A DNA stretch of 64,000 bases from Otatea glauca (taxonomy: Eukaryota > Streptophyta > Magnoliopsida > Poales > Poaceae). The translations under genes and the position numbers were made by a program. The stretch is from NCBI GenBank assembly GCA_036346275.1, contig CM070725.1, forward strand, positions 19,086,216 through 19,150,215, read 5' to 3'. The number at the start of each line of letters is the position of its first letter. Within the stretch, counting starts at the first letter, position 1. Under the pieces are notes generated by a model. It was not told where the DNA came from. It was given only the letters and a program-made list of their open reading frames with translations, and ran no database searches. Positions 12,617-23,307 of the stretch are shown here, piece after piece.

Positions 12617-12779
12617 AACGCCCAAGAAGAAGGATCTTCCGATGAAGACGATTTTCAAGAGCCCGAGCACGAGTTGAACTACATTTACGGGGGCTCCACC
12701 GGATACGAGTCCAAGCGGAAGCAAAAGCTTACAGCTCGAGAGATCAATGCGATGGAACCAGCGGCTCCCCGATATCTAA

Positions 12780-13240
12780 GGTGATCCGAGGTACCAATCA
12801 CCTTCGATCGAACGGATCACCCCAACCGGGTTCTACATCCGGGTAAGTTTCCTCTTGTGCTCAACCCTGTTATACGCAGCGTGAGGCTCAAGAAGGTCCT
12901 GATTGATGGAGGAAGTGGACTCAACATTTTGTTCTCCAAAACTTTCAACGACATGAACATTTCCCCCTCCGAGCTGAGGCCGAGCACTCAGTCGTTCCAT
13001 GGTGTGATTCCTGGAGCATCGTCGCTTCCACTCGGGTAGATTTCCTTGCCCGTCACCTTCGGCACCAAGGACAACTATCGGACCGAGTACATAAATTTGA
13101 GGTGGCGGATTTCGAGACAGCCTATCACGCCATCTTGGGAAGACCCGGATTGGCTCGGTTCATGGCCATCCCGCACTACACCTACTTAATGATGAAAATG
13201 CTAGGACCAAGAAGCGTCATCACCGCTCAGCGACGCTAAG
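12780..13240 (+). pseudogene. Gypsy aspartic protease region
   Basis: The frame at 12857-13039 contains LIDGGSGLNILFSKTFNDM. In Tat-type proteins the retropepsin motif reads D-G-G-S rather than the more usual D-T/S-G. A stop interrupts it at 13037, and the flanking protein continues in other frames to about 13200 (for example ILGRPGLARFMA-like residues). It would normally process the gag-pol polyprotein; here it is disrupted. Confidence 0.75.
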
Positions 13241-13439
13241 CGGTCCCCGAGTGCGACCGAGAGAACCATGAGCTCGCCGAGTTGCAGGAAGGAGCCGATG
13301 AGAGGAGGGAGATCCAAGCAGAAGCAACCACGATGCGGGAAGAGGAAGATATCCCGTCCAAAAAGCAGGCCACGTCAGGGATGAAGCCTGGCGAAGGAAC
13401 TAAAAGAATCATTCTCGACCCGTCTGACTCGTCAAAAAC

Positions 13440-14255
13440 GACTCTGATCACGACAGGGCTTGAGGACAAATAGGAAAGCGAGTTCGTCACCTTACTCCAA
13501 GCTAACAAAGATATCTTCGCATGGAAACCATCCGACATGCCGAGTGTTCCCAGGGAGGTAATCGAGCATTCTTTGCACGTCAACGAAAGTGTGAAACCAG
13601 TCAAGCAAAGGCTTCGGCGGTTTGCTCTAGATCGCCGGAAAAACTCACTACAAAAAACTCCACGATGGCATTCGGGTTGAAAAATGCTGGAGCGACGTAT
13701 CAACGCGCGATTCAGCGGTGCTTTCACAACCAACTCGGACGTAACGTGGAGGTATATGTGGACGACGTCGTAGTCAAAACTCGGGAAAGGAAGGACCTCA
13801 TCACCGACTTAACCGAGACGTTCGAGAGCCTAAGGGCTTTCAGCATGAAGCTTAACCCCGAGAAGTGTGTTTTCGGAGTATCTTTGGGAAAACTGCTCGA
13901 GTTTATTGTATCCCAACGAGGAATTGAGGCCAACCCAGAGAAGATCAGGGCTATATCAAATATGAAACCGTCGACTTGCCAGAAGGATGTCCAGAAGCTC
14001 ACAGGATGCATGGCTGCACTCAACAGGTTTATTTCCCGACTGGGTATGCGAGGTATGCCATTCTTCAAACTCCTCAAAAAGCAGGACAAATTCCAGTGGA
14101 CTCCAGAGGCACAGCGGGCGTTCGAAGATTTGAAGATTTTCTTAACGACGCCCCCGATCTTGGTTTCACCGATGCCAGAAGAACCCCTCTTGCTATACAT
14201 CGCGGCAACAACTCATGTAGTCAGCGCTGCGGTCGTCGTAGAAAGGGAGGAGTAG
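13440..14255 (+). pseudogene. Gypsy reverse transcriptase, internally deleted
   Basis: The frame 13521-14255 shows the RT palm and thumb: MAFGLKNAGATYQRAIQRCF, then the catalytic YVDD at 13755-13766, then a connection region ending TPPILVSPMPEEPLLLYIAA. The N-terminal third, including the first catalytic Asp and the fingers, is absent. Sequence runs from the pre-RT linker (RRFALDRRK-like, about 13615-13640) straight into MAFGLKN at about 13663. This looks like an internal deletion of about 100 codons. The protein could not polymerise DNA. Confidence 0.85.
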
Positions 14256-14261
14256 GACCAC

Positions 14262-15191
14262 GTGCAGAAAGTCCAGCACCCGGTTTATTTCGTCTGTGAG
14301 GTCTTGAGCGAGTCTAAGGTGCGGTATCCGCAAGTCCAAAAATTGCTATATGCAGTACTCCTCACATCTCGTAAGCTCAAGCACTATTTCCAAGAATATA
14401 TGATTTCGGTGGTCACCTCCTTCCCAATTGGCGATATTCTCCTCAATCAGGAGGCAACCGGGAGAATTGCAAAGTGGGCAGTCGATCTTGGAACTTTTGA
14501 CATCTTATTCAAGCCTCGCACCGCCATTAAGTCTCAAGCGCTCGCCGACTTCACCGCCGAGTGGACAGAACTTCAAAACCCGGCGATCACCAAGGAACTC
14601 GAGTATTGGACCATGAACTTCGATGGCTCCCTCATGCTCAGCGGTGCGGGGGCTGGTATAGTGCTCATATCGCCAAGCGGGGAACGGTTAAGGTACGTTC
14701 TTCAAATTCTTTTCCCCGCATCAAACAACGCCGCCGAGTACGAGGCACTCATCCATGGGCTCCGTATCGCCATATCACTTGGCATACGACGATTGGTGGT
14801 TCGTGGAGATTCGATGCTCGTGGTTAATCAAGTGCAAAAAGAATGGTCCTGCATTAAAGACAACATGGCAGCCTATTGCCAAGAAGTACGCAAGCTAGAA
14901 GGTAACTTCGACGGCTTGGAACTTATTCACGTGCTCCGCCGAGACAATGAAGCGGCCGACGAGCTAGCGAAGATTGGATCCTGTCGATCTACAGTGCCCA
15001 CGGGAGTATTCGTTGAAGAAATTCACAAGCCCACGATCAGCACTCGATCGAAGGCGGACACACCAGCCGAGAAGAGCGCGGAAGCAGAAGTCCTAGTCAT
15101 TACTCCTGATTGGACAACCCCGTATCTGGAATATTTGACGAAGGATGAGTTACCCGAAAACCGAGTACAAGCCGAACGAGTAATGCGCTGA
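14262..15191 (+). CDS. Gypsy RNase H domains (connection RNase H plus archaeal-type RNase H)
   Basis: This open 309-codon frame continues from the RT after a stop at 14253-14255. The first half holds the end of the retroviral-type RNase H (SKVRYPQVQKLLYAVLLTSR, then KSQALADFTAEW). The second half is a complete second RNase H: WTMNFDGSLMLSGAGAGIVL, NNAAEYEALIHGL, GDSMLVVNQVQKEW and RRDNEAADELAKIG, with the expected D, E, D, D pattern. The dual arrangement is a Tat-lineage trait. The domain is intact, but it is cut off from RT and integrase by frame breaks, so it is part of a defective pol. Confidence 0.85.
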   Translation: MQKVQHPVYFVCEVLSESKVRYPQVQKLLYAVLLTSRKLKHYFQEYMISVVTSFPIGDILLNQEATGRIAKWAVDLGTFDILFKPRTAIKSQALADFTAEWTELQNPAITKELEYWTMNFDGSLMLSGAGAGIVLISPSGERLRYVLQILFPASNNAAEYEALIHGLRIAISLGIRRLVVRGDSMLVVNQVQKEWSCIKDNMAAYCQEVRKLEGNFDGLELIHVLRRDNEAADELAKIGSCRSTVPTGVFVEEIHKPTISTRSKADTPAEKSAEAEVLVITPDWTTPYLEYLTKDELPENRVQAERVMR

Positions 15192-15203
15192 AGCAAAAGC
15201 TAC

Positions 15204-16325
15204 GTGGTGATCAAGGAAGAACTCTATCGCAAGAGTTCCTCGGGAGTACTACGACGATACATATCGGAACAAGAAGGGAGAAAACTTCTCAAGGGAATTC
15301 ACTCGGGAGTCTGCGGGAACCATGCGGCGTTCCGCAACCCTAGTTGGCAAGGCTTACCGTCAAGGATTTTTCTGGCCAACTGTTGTCACCGACGCGGAGG
15401 ACGTCGTCCGGACATGCGAAGGATGTCGCTTCTTCGATGATGAACAAACCAAGACAGAGCTACTGCATCATCCCTATAACTTGGCCGTTTGCGGTCTGCT
15501 GGCTCGACATGGTAGGACCTTTGAAGAAGGCCCAAGGCGGTCATACTTATCTCTTTGTGGTCGTAGACAAATTCACCAAGTGGGTGGAGGCCAAGCCGGT
15601 CGCCGCAATTACGGCGGCGAAAGCCAAAGAATTCTTCAATGAAATCGTGGTTAGATTCGGCGCCCCAAACCGAATCATCACGCATAACGCACCCAATTCA
15701 GAGCGTGTATTTCAAGATCAAAAGCGATGAACTCGAATAAAAATCTGTTTTGCATCATTAGCGCACCCCCGGAGCAATGGACAGGTCGAGCGTGCCAACG
15801 GCATGGTATTACAAGGCCTGAAGGTAAGAATTTTCGATCGGCTTAAGTCGTACGCCACTCGGTGGGTGAAAGAATTGCTTTCGGTGATCTGGGTCGCGAA
15901 CCACCCCAAAGAAAGCAACCGGCAAATCACCTTTCTTCCCGTATATGGCTCGGAGGCGGTCCTCCCCACCGAGTTAGAATTCAGATCCCCACGGGTCCGG
16001 AGCTATGAAGAAGTTGCCTCGGAGGAAAGCCGGCTAGAAGACCTTGATCGACTGGAAGAAGCTAGGGACGTCGCAACAATTCAATCGGCAAAATATCTCC
16101 AAGGCCTACGACGCTATCACGGTCGCAATGTGAGGAGCCGCGATTCTCTAAAGGAGATCCGTCCTCGTAAAGAATCGTAAATGCGAGCATAAGCTCTCCC
16201 AAGCCGGAAGGCCCTTACATCGCCGACGCAGGTGGTACTCCCGGGCTTACAAGCTCAAGCGAGAAGACGGCACGGCAGTCAGCAACACTTGGAACATAGA
16301 GCAGCTACGTCGTTTCTTCGCCTAA
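15204..16325 (+). pseudogene. Gypsy integrase, frameshifted, catalytic Asp replaced
   Basis: Pieces in three frames give the zinc-binding H...H...C..C region (GIHSGVCGNHAAF, then TCEGCRFF), the core start WLDMVGPLKKAQGGHTYLFV and a later RANGMVLQGLK-like segment. The C-terminus ends in TWNIEQLRRFFA with TAA at 16323-16325. The second catalytic Asp, expected in an ITDNG motif, is His here (IITHN, codon 15683-15685). Frame changes occur near 15330, 15520, 15730 and 16180. It is inactive. Confidence 0.8.
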
Positions 16326-16581
16326 GCTTTGTAAATTAAATTGTTCCATTATGAATGAAAGAATCGATATTCAAAGTTATTCTTTACATAATCTTTTCGA
16401 TATCTATGTGTCCGAATGCTTCACTCCTACGATTTTAAGACTCTAAGACATGCGTCACAAATCATGCCTCAGAGCCTGGGGGCTGGACTACTCGGGCGCG
16501 ATATGTCGAAACCACCCAAACAAAGATGCACATCCAAAAGAATCGTACAAAAACAGGAAAACGCTTTTGTATACATTCAAT

Positions 16582-19268
16582 TTACAGGTCTAAAGTCTCT
16601 ACAATGGACAAAGAGGTGTCCTTGACCTCCTCCCAGAGCTCGACGGCTCGGTCCTCATCTACGTTGCGGGCGAAGCCTTCCTTAATGGCCTCAAGATCCA
16701 CTCGGGGATAAAGTGACTTGGTGATCGCCAAAGCCTGGCTAGCACCATTGGACGGCGTTTCCTTCAAGAGATTCTTGAGCGCCCTGAGCTTCCTTCACCG
16801 AGAGATGACCTGTCCTCGCCGAGTGGCCTCTCGCCCGGATGAAGCGAACTCAAGAACGACTTGAGGCATCCCAAGCTTAGCACAAGACGCCCGAGGGCTT
16901 CGACCTCTCATTGAAGACGGCAGATCGCGCTCGCGCCTTGAACTTATAGTCCATGGAACAAAACATTAGAAAAGCGACAATGAAGACAGGTAAGGCCAAG
17001 TCGCCTAATTACCTTGAAGCTCCTTCTCCACTTTCGTTCGAGTCCTCCGCTGCTTTGAGTCGCCTCGAGCCTCGCAACGGCGGAATCTCGAAATGATATG
17101 AATAAAAGAGGATCAAGAAGTTTGATGATTAGATAGAAACGCCGGTGGCCTCGGGAATAGCTACCTCGAAGGGAGCCAACGACGTCTAGTTTCTCCTGGC
17201 GCAAAGCCTTCTGCTCCTCTTGCGACGCATGGACCTCGGACCGAAGAAATCGATTTCACCGCATGGTCGGCCTTGATATGCTCCATTCGCCGATATTCTC
17301 GGCGATCCGGATTTCAGGGAGCATCTTCCGGAAGTATTTAGCTTTCTTTTCAAAGCGCTCCCCCATTTTCTGTAATCATCACAGGAAAAAATAACTACAC
17401 GGTGAATGGCGAAAGCAGGAGGACAGCAAGTGTAGAGGAGTGCTTACCCGGGCCACGCTCGCGCAAGCCGCAGCGTGATCGTAAAAGCTATTCATCTCCT
17501 CCTCCTCAGGATCATCCAAGAGCCTCACGTCTTCCTCCTCATCAACCAACGCAGCTTGCATTACGGGCCAGGGGCGAGCGGGGGTCGGCGGAACTCGGAG
17601 GATCTCCTCGATCTCGGGGGACGGTTGGGAAATCGACTCCGGAGCAACAAGGTTCGATTCCGAGACCGAAGGAGTCGGAGATGGCGCTAGGGGCCCGGGG
17701 GCATTTCAGTTTCCCCGGACGTGGCCTCCACGCCCGAAGCGCAAACCTTCGGAGGTTCGACCTCCACGGGGGCCCCAGACGGCAACCCGACAGGAATATC
17801 AGGCGTAGGATCCCTACGAGAAGAACTGTCAGCGAGCTATCGGAACGAGTCGAATAAAAGTCTACGGGGTAACCAACCTGTCGGACTTCCTCATTTTCAT
17901 CGGAGGCTTCTTTCGAGCAGCCGAGCCACTCCCAGAAGGACCACTCGGCACCCGGGGCTCCTCCCGAATGCTTGGGTCCTTTGGCGATGGACTCTGCAGA
18001 GCCGCAGCTTATGGGGAAGCCAAGGAGCCGGGCTCACACCAAGGGTCCCGGATCTTGGGATCACACCGGGGCCGGGCTTCACGGGTCTTTGGTCGCCGCT
18101 TTTTCCCTTTTGGCGCAGGATCTCCGCAGAGAGCTCGCCGCTTCGTAGGACCACCCACGTGAACGGGCATCTTCGCAAGAGGCGCATCACTGAAGAAGGC
18201 AACGCGGTCCTGTGAAGGAAGACTAAGGGTTAAAAGACACTCAGAGACAAAGATAAAAATCTCTCAAATTAGCTCACCTCAGGAGGGGGGCGTAAAGCGG
18301 TGAAAGACTTCGGGCATCTTGTGGAGGACATGTCGACGCTCGGGATGAAGAATTCGTCGACCCGAGCGAATATTTGCTCCCTAGACAGCTCATCGGGCCG
18401 TTCCCGGGTCGAGTCATCTTCCCCTTCGTACGCGAATCCCAGGTGAACTCGCTCTTTCAGGGGTTGTATCCGGCGAGCAACAAAGTGCAGAGCCAGACCT
18501 ACTCCCGTGAGATCGCCTTCCTTCAGCTTTTCAATCAGTGCCAGAAGGTCATGCACCTGATCCATGTCGGCAGAGTTGGGGGTGGATATTCAAGAAAGAG
18601 ATGTCTTAGGACGTCGCCCGCCAAAGGAAGGAAGGGCGGGATTGGGGTTGGCACAATAGAACCACTCATGACGCCAGCCCTTGTTGGAGGTTTTGAAAGG
18701 AATTGCGAAGTAATTTTTCTTCAGCCCCTCACACAGCTGGAATCTTGCTCCCCCAATGACCTTGGGGTCGCTCTTGGAGGGATAAGGTTTTAGGAGGTAA
18801 AAATGGCGAAAGAGATCAAAATGGGGGCTAATGCCTAGGAAGGCCTCACAGAGATGAACGAAAAGGGAAATCTGCAGGATTGAATTGGGATTCAAGTTCA
18901 CCAATTCAATATCATAGAAAAAAAGGAGGCCGCAAGGAAAGCGCAGTGGAAGGCCCACCCATGCCGAAGAAAGATTCAAAGATCACTACCTCTTCGTGGC
19001 GAGGAGCTGGGACGGACTCACGGCAAGCCGGCCAAGGAGACCAAGGCCAAGTCGAGAGAACCCCATCATCCACTATGGATCAGTTTCTCCTCCTTTGGTC
19101 AAGTCGCCCAACTCGGGCAAAGGCGGCGAGGAAGAAGGAGAAGACACCTTCGAAAGAAAGATCTATGGCGGCGCAAAAAATGCGAGGAACCCTAGCGGCG
19201 GGGAAGTCGAAGAAACAGGGAAGCAGAAGAGAGCATGAATGCGCGCTAAAGGGATGAACCGTCAGCAA
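16582..19268 (-). pseudogene. Antisense ORF with gypsy-type 'Transposase_28' domain
   Basis: On the strand opposite gag-pol, between pol and the 3' LTR, is a decayed gene read from about 19268 down to 16582. Its N-terminal part has EEVVIFESFFGMGGPS, FFYDIELVNLNPNSILQI and LCEAFLGISPHFDLFRHF, followed at 18565-18269 by VARRIQPLKERVHLGF. I recognise this as the 'putative gypsy type transposase' family. The middle (17380-17560) is acidic and coiled-coil-like, and the C-terminus (16767-16582) ends SLYPRVDLEAIKEGFARNVD and LSIVETLDL before its stop. At least one frame change lies near 18950. Function is unknown; the name does not imply transposase activity. Such antisense genes are known from Tat elements. 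Confidence 0.7.
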
Positions 19269-19379
19269 GACTCGTTTGACCTTTAAAAGGGGGGAAAATC
19301 AGGTTTTACCGAACCGCGAGAAAAAGGGTTGCGAAACGTCTTGTCCCTCTGAATTCCCCATAAATGATTTGCAGGACAG

Positions 19380-20060
19380 ACGTTATGACTCACAGAGGCA
19401 AGCGCAGCTTGACCAAGTTATGTTTGGGACACGTCGCTCCCCACGATGGGATGTTTTTACCACTTACCGTGTTAAGCGGGACATGGGTACTCTCCAACTT
19501 GGATAGAAAATATAACTTCTCGTGATATGCCCCACGATGGGTCGTTAGGTGGTTACCGCATGACGGAATCATATATCACAGGTCGAGCCTGAACGGGCAC
19601 AAATCCAATGGTATGCCCCATGAGGGCCTGGAAGTCAGGCGTCAGAATAAACGAGTACGGATACCACTCGGATGGAACCTTGATACGTTCCAAGTTGGAC
19701 CAAAGCTGTATCCTACATCGGTCAGATATGGGTATCACTCGTCCAAGAGCCACGTAAGCATGATATGCTCCAAGTCGAGCCTAAGCTATGTCCTAAGGAT
19801 ATGGGTATCACTTGGCCATGAGCCAAGAAAACCTTGATATGTCCCAAGACGGACAGAGTCAGATCCTACAATAGTCTGCATGTATCACTCGCCGTGAGCC
19901 AGAAAAATTCAGACGCCCAAGAGGCTAAAGTCAGATCCTACACCACCGGATTTGGGTGCCACTACCAAGAGCCATGTAAATCCCGACACGCCCAAGGGGC
20001 TAACTCAGATCCCGCACTACCGGATATGGATATCACTCAGCCAAGAGTCGCTCAAGTTTA
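19380..20060. repeat. Degenerate tandem array, unit about 70-80 bp
   Basis: Variants of GATATGGGTATCACTCG followed by a CCAAGAGCCA-like word recur at about 19656, 19725, 19798, 19877, 19949 and 20023. Spacing is 69 to 80 bp, with further weaker units to the left. The array lies between the antisense gene and the 3' LTR of the Gypsy element. Confidence 0.75.
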
Positions 20061-20177
20061 AATACGGTGTATTTCACGTCAAGCCCAAGCTACGCTCTAC
20101 GGCAAATGGACACGGGCATCGCCAAATTGAATAGCCATACAAGCTTCGGAAAGGATCCTATTACATTGGCAGGAGCC

Positions 20178-20432
20178 TTAGACTTCCTCACGGCGCACAC
20201 GGCCGAGCGCCGCCACGAGCGCCTCCCTTGCCCTATAAAGGGCAGGGAAGATCTCGAGGAAGGCATCGACGGCGGCGCGGTCGTGCTCCACCGCCCTCTC
20301 CTCGGCCAGCTCCTCCATCGCGCGGTCGAAGTCCTCCCAAAGCTCGGCGTGCTCGGGGTCCTGCTCCGCCACGTAGTCGCTCCACTTCAGCATGACGAAG
20401 ATAGAAACTTGCTGCAAGAAAACGGAAGACAA
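20178..20432 (-). CDS. Small antisense ORF in the Gypsy 3' region, unknown function
   Basis: An open frame of 84 codons, GC-rich unlike its surroundings, encodes an acidic helical protein: MLKWSDYVAEQDPEHAELWE, then AMEELAEERAVEHDRAAVDA and FLEIFPALYRAREALVAA. The likely start is the internal Met at about 20393. It reads in the same direction as the larger antisense gene and lies upstream of it, so it may be its first exon or a separate antisense ORF. I do not recognise the family. Confidence 0.4.
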   Translation of the reverse strand: MSSVFLQQVSIFVMLKWSDYVAEQDPEHAELWEDFDRAMEELAEERAVEHDRAAVDAFLEIFPALYRAREALVAALGRVRREEV

Positions 20433-20896
20433 AATGCGAAGGAATACATTCTACAAGCATCGGTTCGCCTTTTATAGCCAAGACAGCAAAGATGAAGTAA
20501 ATGCGTCTGGAGCCGAAGAGATTTGGAGTTAATATAGTTTCAGAAGCCAAGGAGTTTTTTGGCAAACAAGTTGACATAGAAAATCAAGGTGACCTCGAAG
20601 ACTGTCCGGTGATTATCCACAAAGAGAAGTAAAACTTCGGGCGGAAAAAATATCCAATCTACATTTGAAATACGAGCAAAGGTCCGCAAGGCAGCCCGCA
20701 ACAAGCCTGCCCGATAGAAGATTATGTTCATTTGAAGCGAAAATTAAGGGTTATATTCGAGTCCTTCATAATTCGCTCGCTGTAAGAAGAAGCCTCCCAA
20801 CCGAATGAAAGAACCAGTCGGAAGCTCAAACAAGAAGTCAGGGATAGCAACTTAAGCAGAAATTTAATTGGAAATATAGCGATCGGATCATGAAGC

Positions 20897-20909
20897 ACTC
20901 GGGGGCTAC
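20897..20909 (+). other. Polypurine tract of the Gypsy element
   Basis: The purine-rich ACTCGGGGGCTAC lies directly before the 3' LTR, where plus-strand priming would occur. Confidence 0.7.
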
Positions 20910-21453
20910 TGTGGAATATATATAACCAGGTATCTCCATGATTGACCCAGATACGTCCGGGGGGATAAGCTCAAGAGGAAGGCCCAGGATGATATCCCCC
21001 GCACCAGGCCTTGTTGCCATGCGCTAGGGGGTACATCCTATAGATAGTTGAACATATATTTGGATGTAAAAGATATTGTTGTAATCCGAGTCGTTTATAA
21101 GGAAGGTAAAGATGTAAGCTCTATCCTGTAACCGACTAGAATCTAGTAATCGATCGGGATCTCCTAACCGATAAGAACTCTGTAAGCCGCACCACCCCCA
21201 GTATATAAGGGAGAGGGCGGGCATCAACATAGACATCAAGCCCTAGATCATAGAACACCTCATATCGCCCAGAGCACATTGCGCCTTGAGCAACCCCAGA
21301 TCCGGATACACAACAATATAATCCCAGCGCACAAGACTAGGGTATTATCTCCTCCGAGAGCTCGAACTCAGATAATCCCTTGTCTTGTGTGACCATCGAG
21401 TTTGAGATCTAGCGCCTGCCCCATAATTTCATTGCCGACTACAAAAGTTGACA
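20910..21453 (+). repeat. 3' LTR of the Tat-type Gypsy element
   Basis: The 544-bp copy begins TGTGGAATATATATAACC and ends AAAAGTTGACA. It is followed by the target duplication CATGG and carries the same TATA-like motif (ATATAAGGGAGAGG, about 21204). Confidence 0.95.
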
Positions 21454-22340
21454 CATGGCTATGCATGAGCAGTGCCAAAAGATCACCTGGTGAAAAGGGT
21501 TTAATACCCCATTTTAAAGAAGTAACAAGCTGAAAAGATAAGGATGCACCACTGTAAAAGGGATGAAAGACAACCAGCCGAGCACACACTAGCCCCAGCT
21601 CATTCCAACCCATGGCCAGAACATTCTTCCCCAGGGCACTTCATCCTTAGAGCCCCAAAGCACAAAGCCACAAGCCAGAACACCCAGAGGCACACACAAA
21701 GTCATAGCTATAGGCAACCAGAGAGTACGAGCATTCGCAGCAGAGCATGAAACAAAAGGTATTCAAAACAGAGCATGAAATAGAGGGCATTTAGAGCAGT
21801 ACAACACGGATCTACAGAAATGGAAAAAGAAGGAGAGGAGAGGGATTAAGACTTAAAGATTAGGGGAGGAGAGGAGTTGAAACTCATCACTTGCCAATGG
21901 GTGAAGTCGACGGTGACTTCGGGCTGGCGATTTTGAGAGGGGGAGATCCCGCAGAAGGGATGCGACAAGGAGTGCAAAGGAGGAAGATGAGAGGATGGCG
22001 GTGGGCTGTAGCGCCTTTGGCTAGGGTTCCTGGCTTGCCACTTTCCCTTGTGCTGCTCAACACCTTTGGTTGCTCCTCTTCTAGTCTTTCACTTCTAAAT
22101 GGACCAGGCCAAGCCTAATTGACTGATTGAGCAACTGGTCGCCCAAGGCCCAACCCAGCATGTGGCTTGGCTAGCCTGACAGCTAAGTCGCACGATTAAT
22201 CACGGCTAATTGTCAACTATAAATCCAAGTTGCTCGACTAGGAAACTAATTGAGTTGAGGTCCTCTAATCCTGCCTTCAGGTCGGCTTTACGATTAATCT
22301 TCAATTAGTCACGACTAATCGCGAGACTTGATGCTAGTGT
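21454..22340 (-). mobile_element. Probable 5' part of the hAT element split by the Gypsy insertion
   Basis: The sequence right of the Gypsy element ends in clusters of CGATTAATC, CGACTAATC and CGGCTAATT words at about 22193-22215 and 22285-22325. Clusters like this resemble the subterminal repeats of grass hAT elements. Together with the BED/DUF659 fragment left of the Gypsy element (minus strand, N-terminus facing right), this suggests one hAT copy interrupted at CATGG. Its outer termini and 8-bp duplication were not found. Confidence 0.4.
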
Positions 22341-23302
22341 TGATGTTCGAAATAAAAGGCTTAGTGAACCAAAGGACTCAGTACTGAATTCAGAAGAGAA
22401 GAAGATTGGGACAACGTTCTGAAAGGAAGGATCGTTGAAGCAAAGAAGTTTACAAAGTTCAGAACAAATATTGGAAAATGTTCAGGAGATAAGGCTTGTG
22501 AATTGAATTAGATAAGCTCATGATGATCAGAACAAAGTAACAACTGTAAAGAAGAAGCCTTGTTGGTGCAAGGATGCCTGTTGAGTTCAGAAAGGGTTTG
22601 TCTCTTGTTCCACAAGTATATCGTTTTGAAGTTCTTAGCTCAAGATGAGTTGGCTTGTGTGGTGGATATCGGCGGTAACTGGTTGCTTATATACGTTGAT
22701 CGATCTTGGCTTAGATCCATTTGGTACGTAGGAATATCACATGAATATTACATGAATTCCACAGGAAACAATTCAATTTATACAGGAATCAGATAATTTT
22801 CTCACAATCTAAACAAGGCCTTAATATAATCACAGACTCTGGCCAGAGTGAGAGCAGTAAAGATTACGGGTTGGCCAGAGATCTTATGTGGTTGCATGCA
22901 CGATCATGCAAGTAAAAAAGTACACTCGATGAAAACATACTACGAAAGTAGGTTATATGTTTTGTTGCACTTTGATAACCTTTTATCATACCTTAATAAT
23001 GCTTAATCCCATATAATTCAAGGTAAAAAATATTAACAATTAATCACATCATTACATGGAGGGAAGACAAACACTCTCGAATCTCACTTCCCTTCTAGCG
23101 AGGCCCAAACCTAATTTGTCGTCTAGAGCTTGGCTAGCTCATATAACCATAGTTCTAAAAGTTGGACCAAATGTCGAACCGGAGGTTACAGTTCAACCGG
23201 TGAACCAGAGATTAAACTGGAAAAAACCGGAACCAGTAGTTTTTTCAGTTTAACAGCAGTCTGGGTCCGGCTTTTCAAACTATGCATATAACCTAGGTCT
23301 TC
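22341..23302. other. About 1 kb without a recognised feature
   Basis: AT-rich sequence with a GAACCGG/AACCGG-rich stretch at 23170-23240 of the kind found near transposon ends. No gene is seen. Confidence 0.35.
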
Positions 23303-23307
23303 AACAC

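Larger units (their letters stand above)
10174..21453 (+). mobile_element. Full-length Ty3/Gypsy retrotransposon, Tat-type, with antisense genes
   Basis: The 11,280-bp element has LTRs at 10174-10710 and 20910-21453, a primer binding site directly after the first LTR and a purine tract before the second. It is flanked by identical 5-bp duplications CATGG (10169-10173 and 21454-21458). Gag-pol runs on the + strand in the order gag, protease, RT, two RNase H regions, integrase, which is Gypsy order. A large 3' region with minus-strand genes and the archaeal-type second RNase H are features of the Tat lineage. All frames are broken. By hand alignment the LTRs differ at roughly 5% of sites plus several small indels, so the insertion is not recent. 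Confidence 0.95.
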
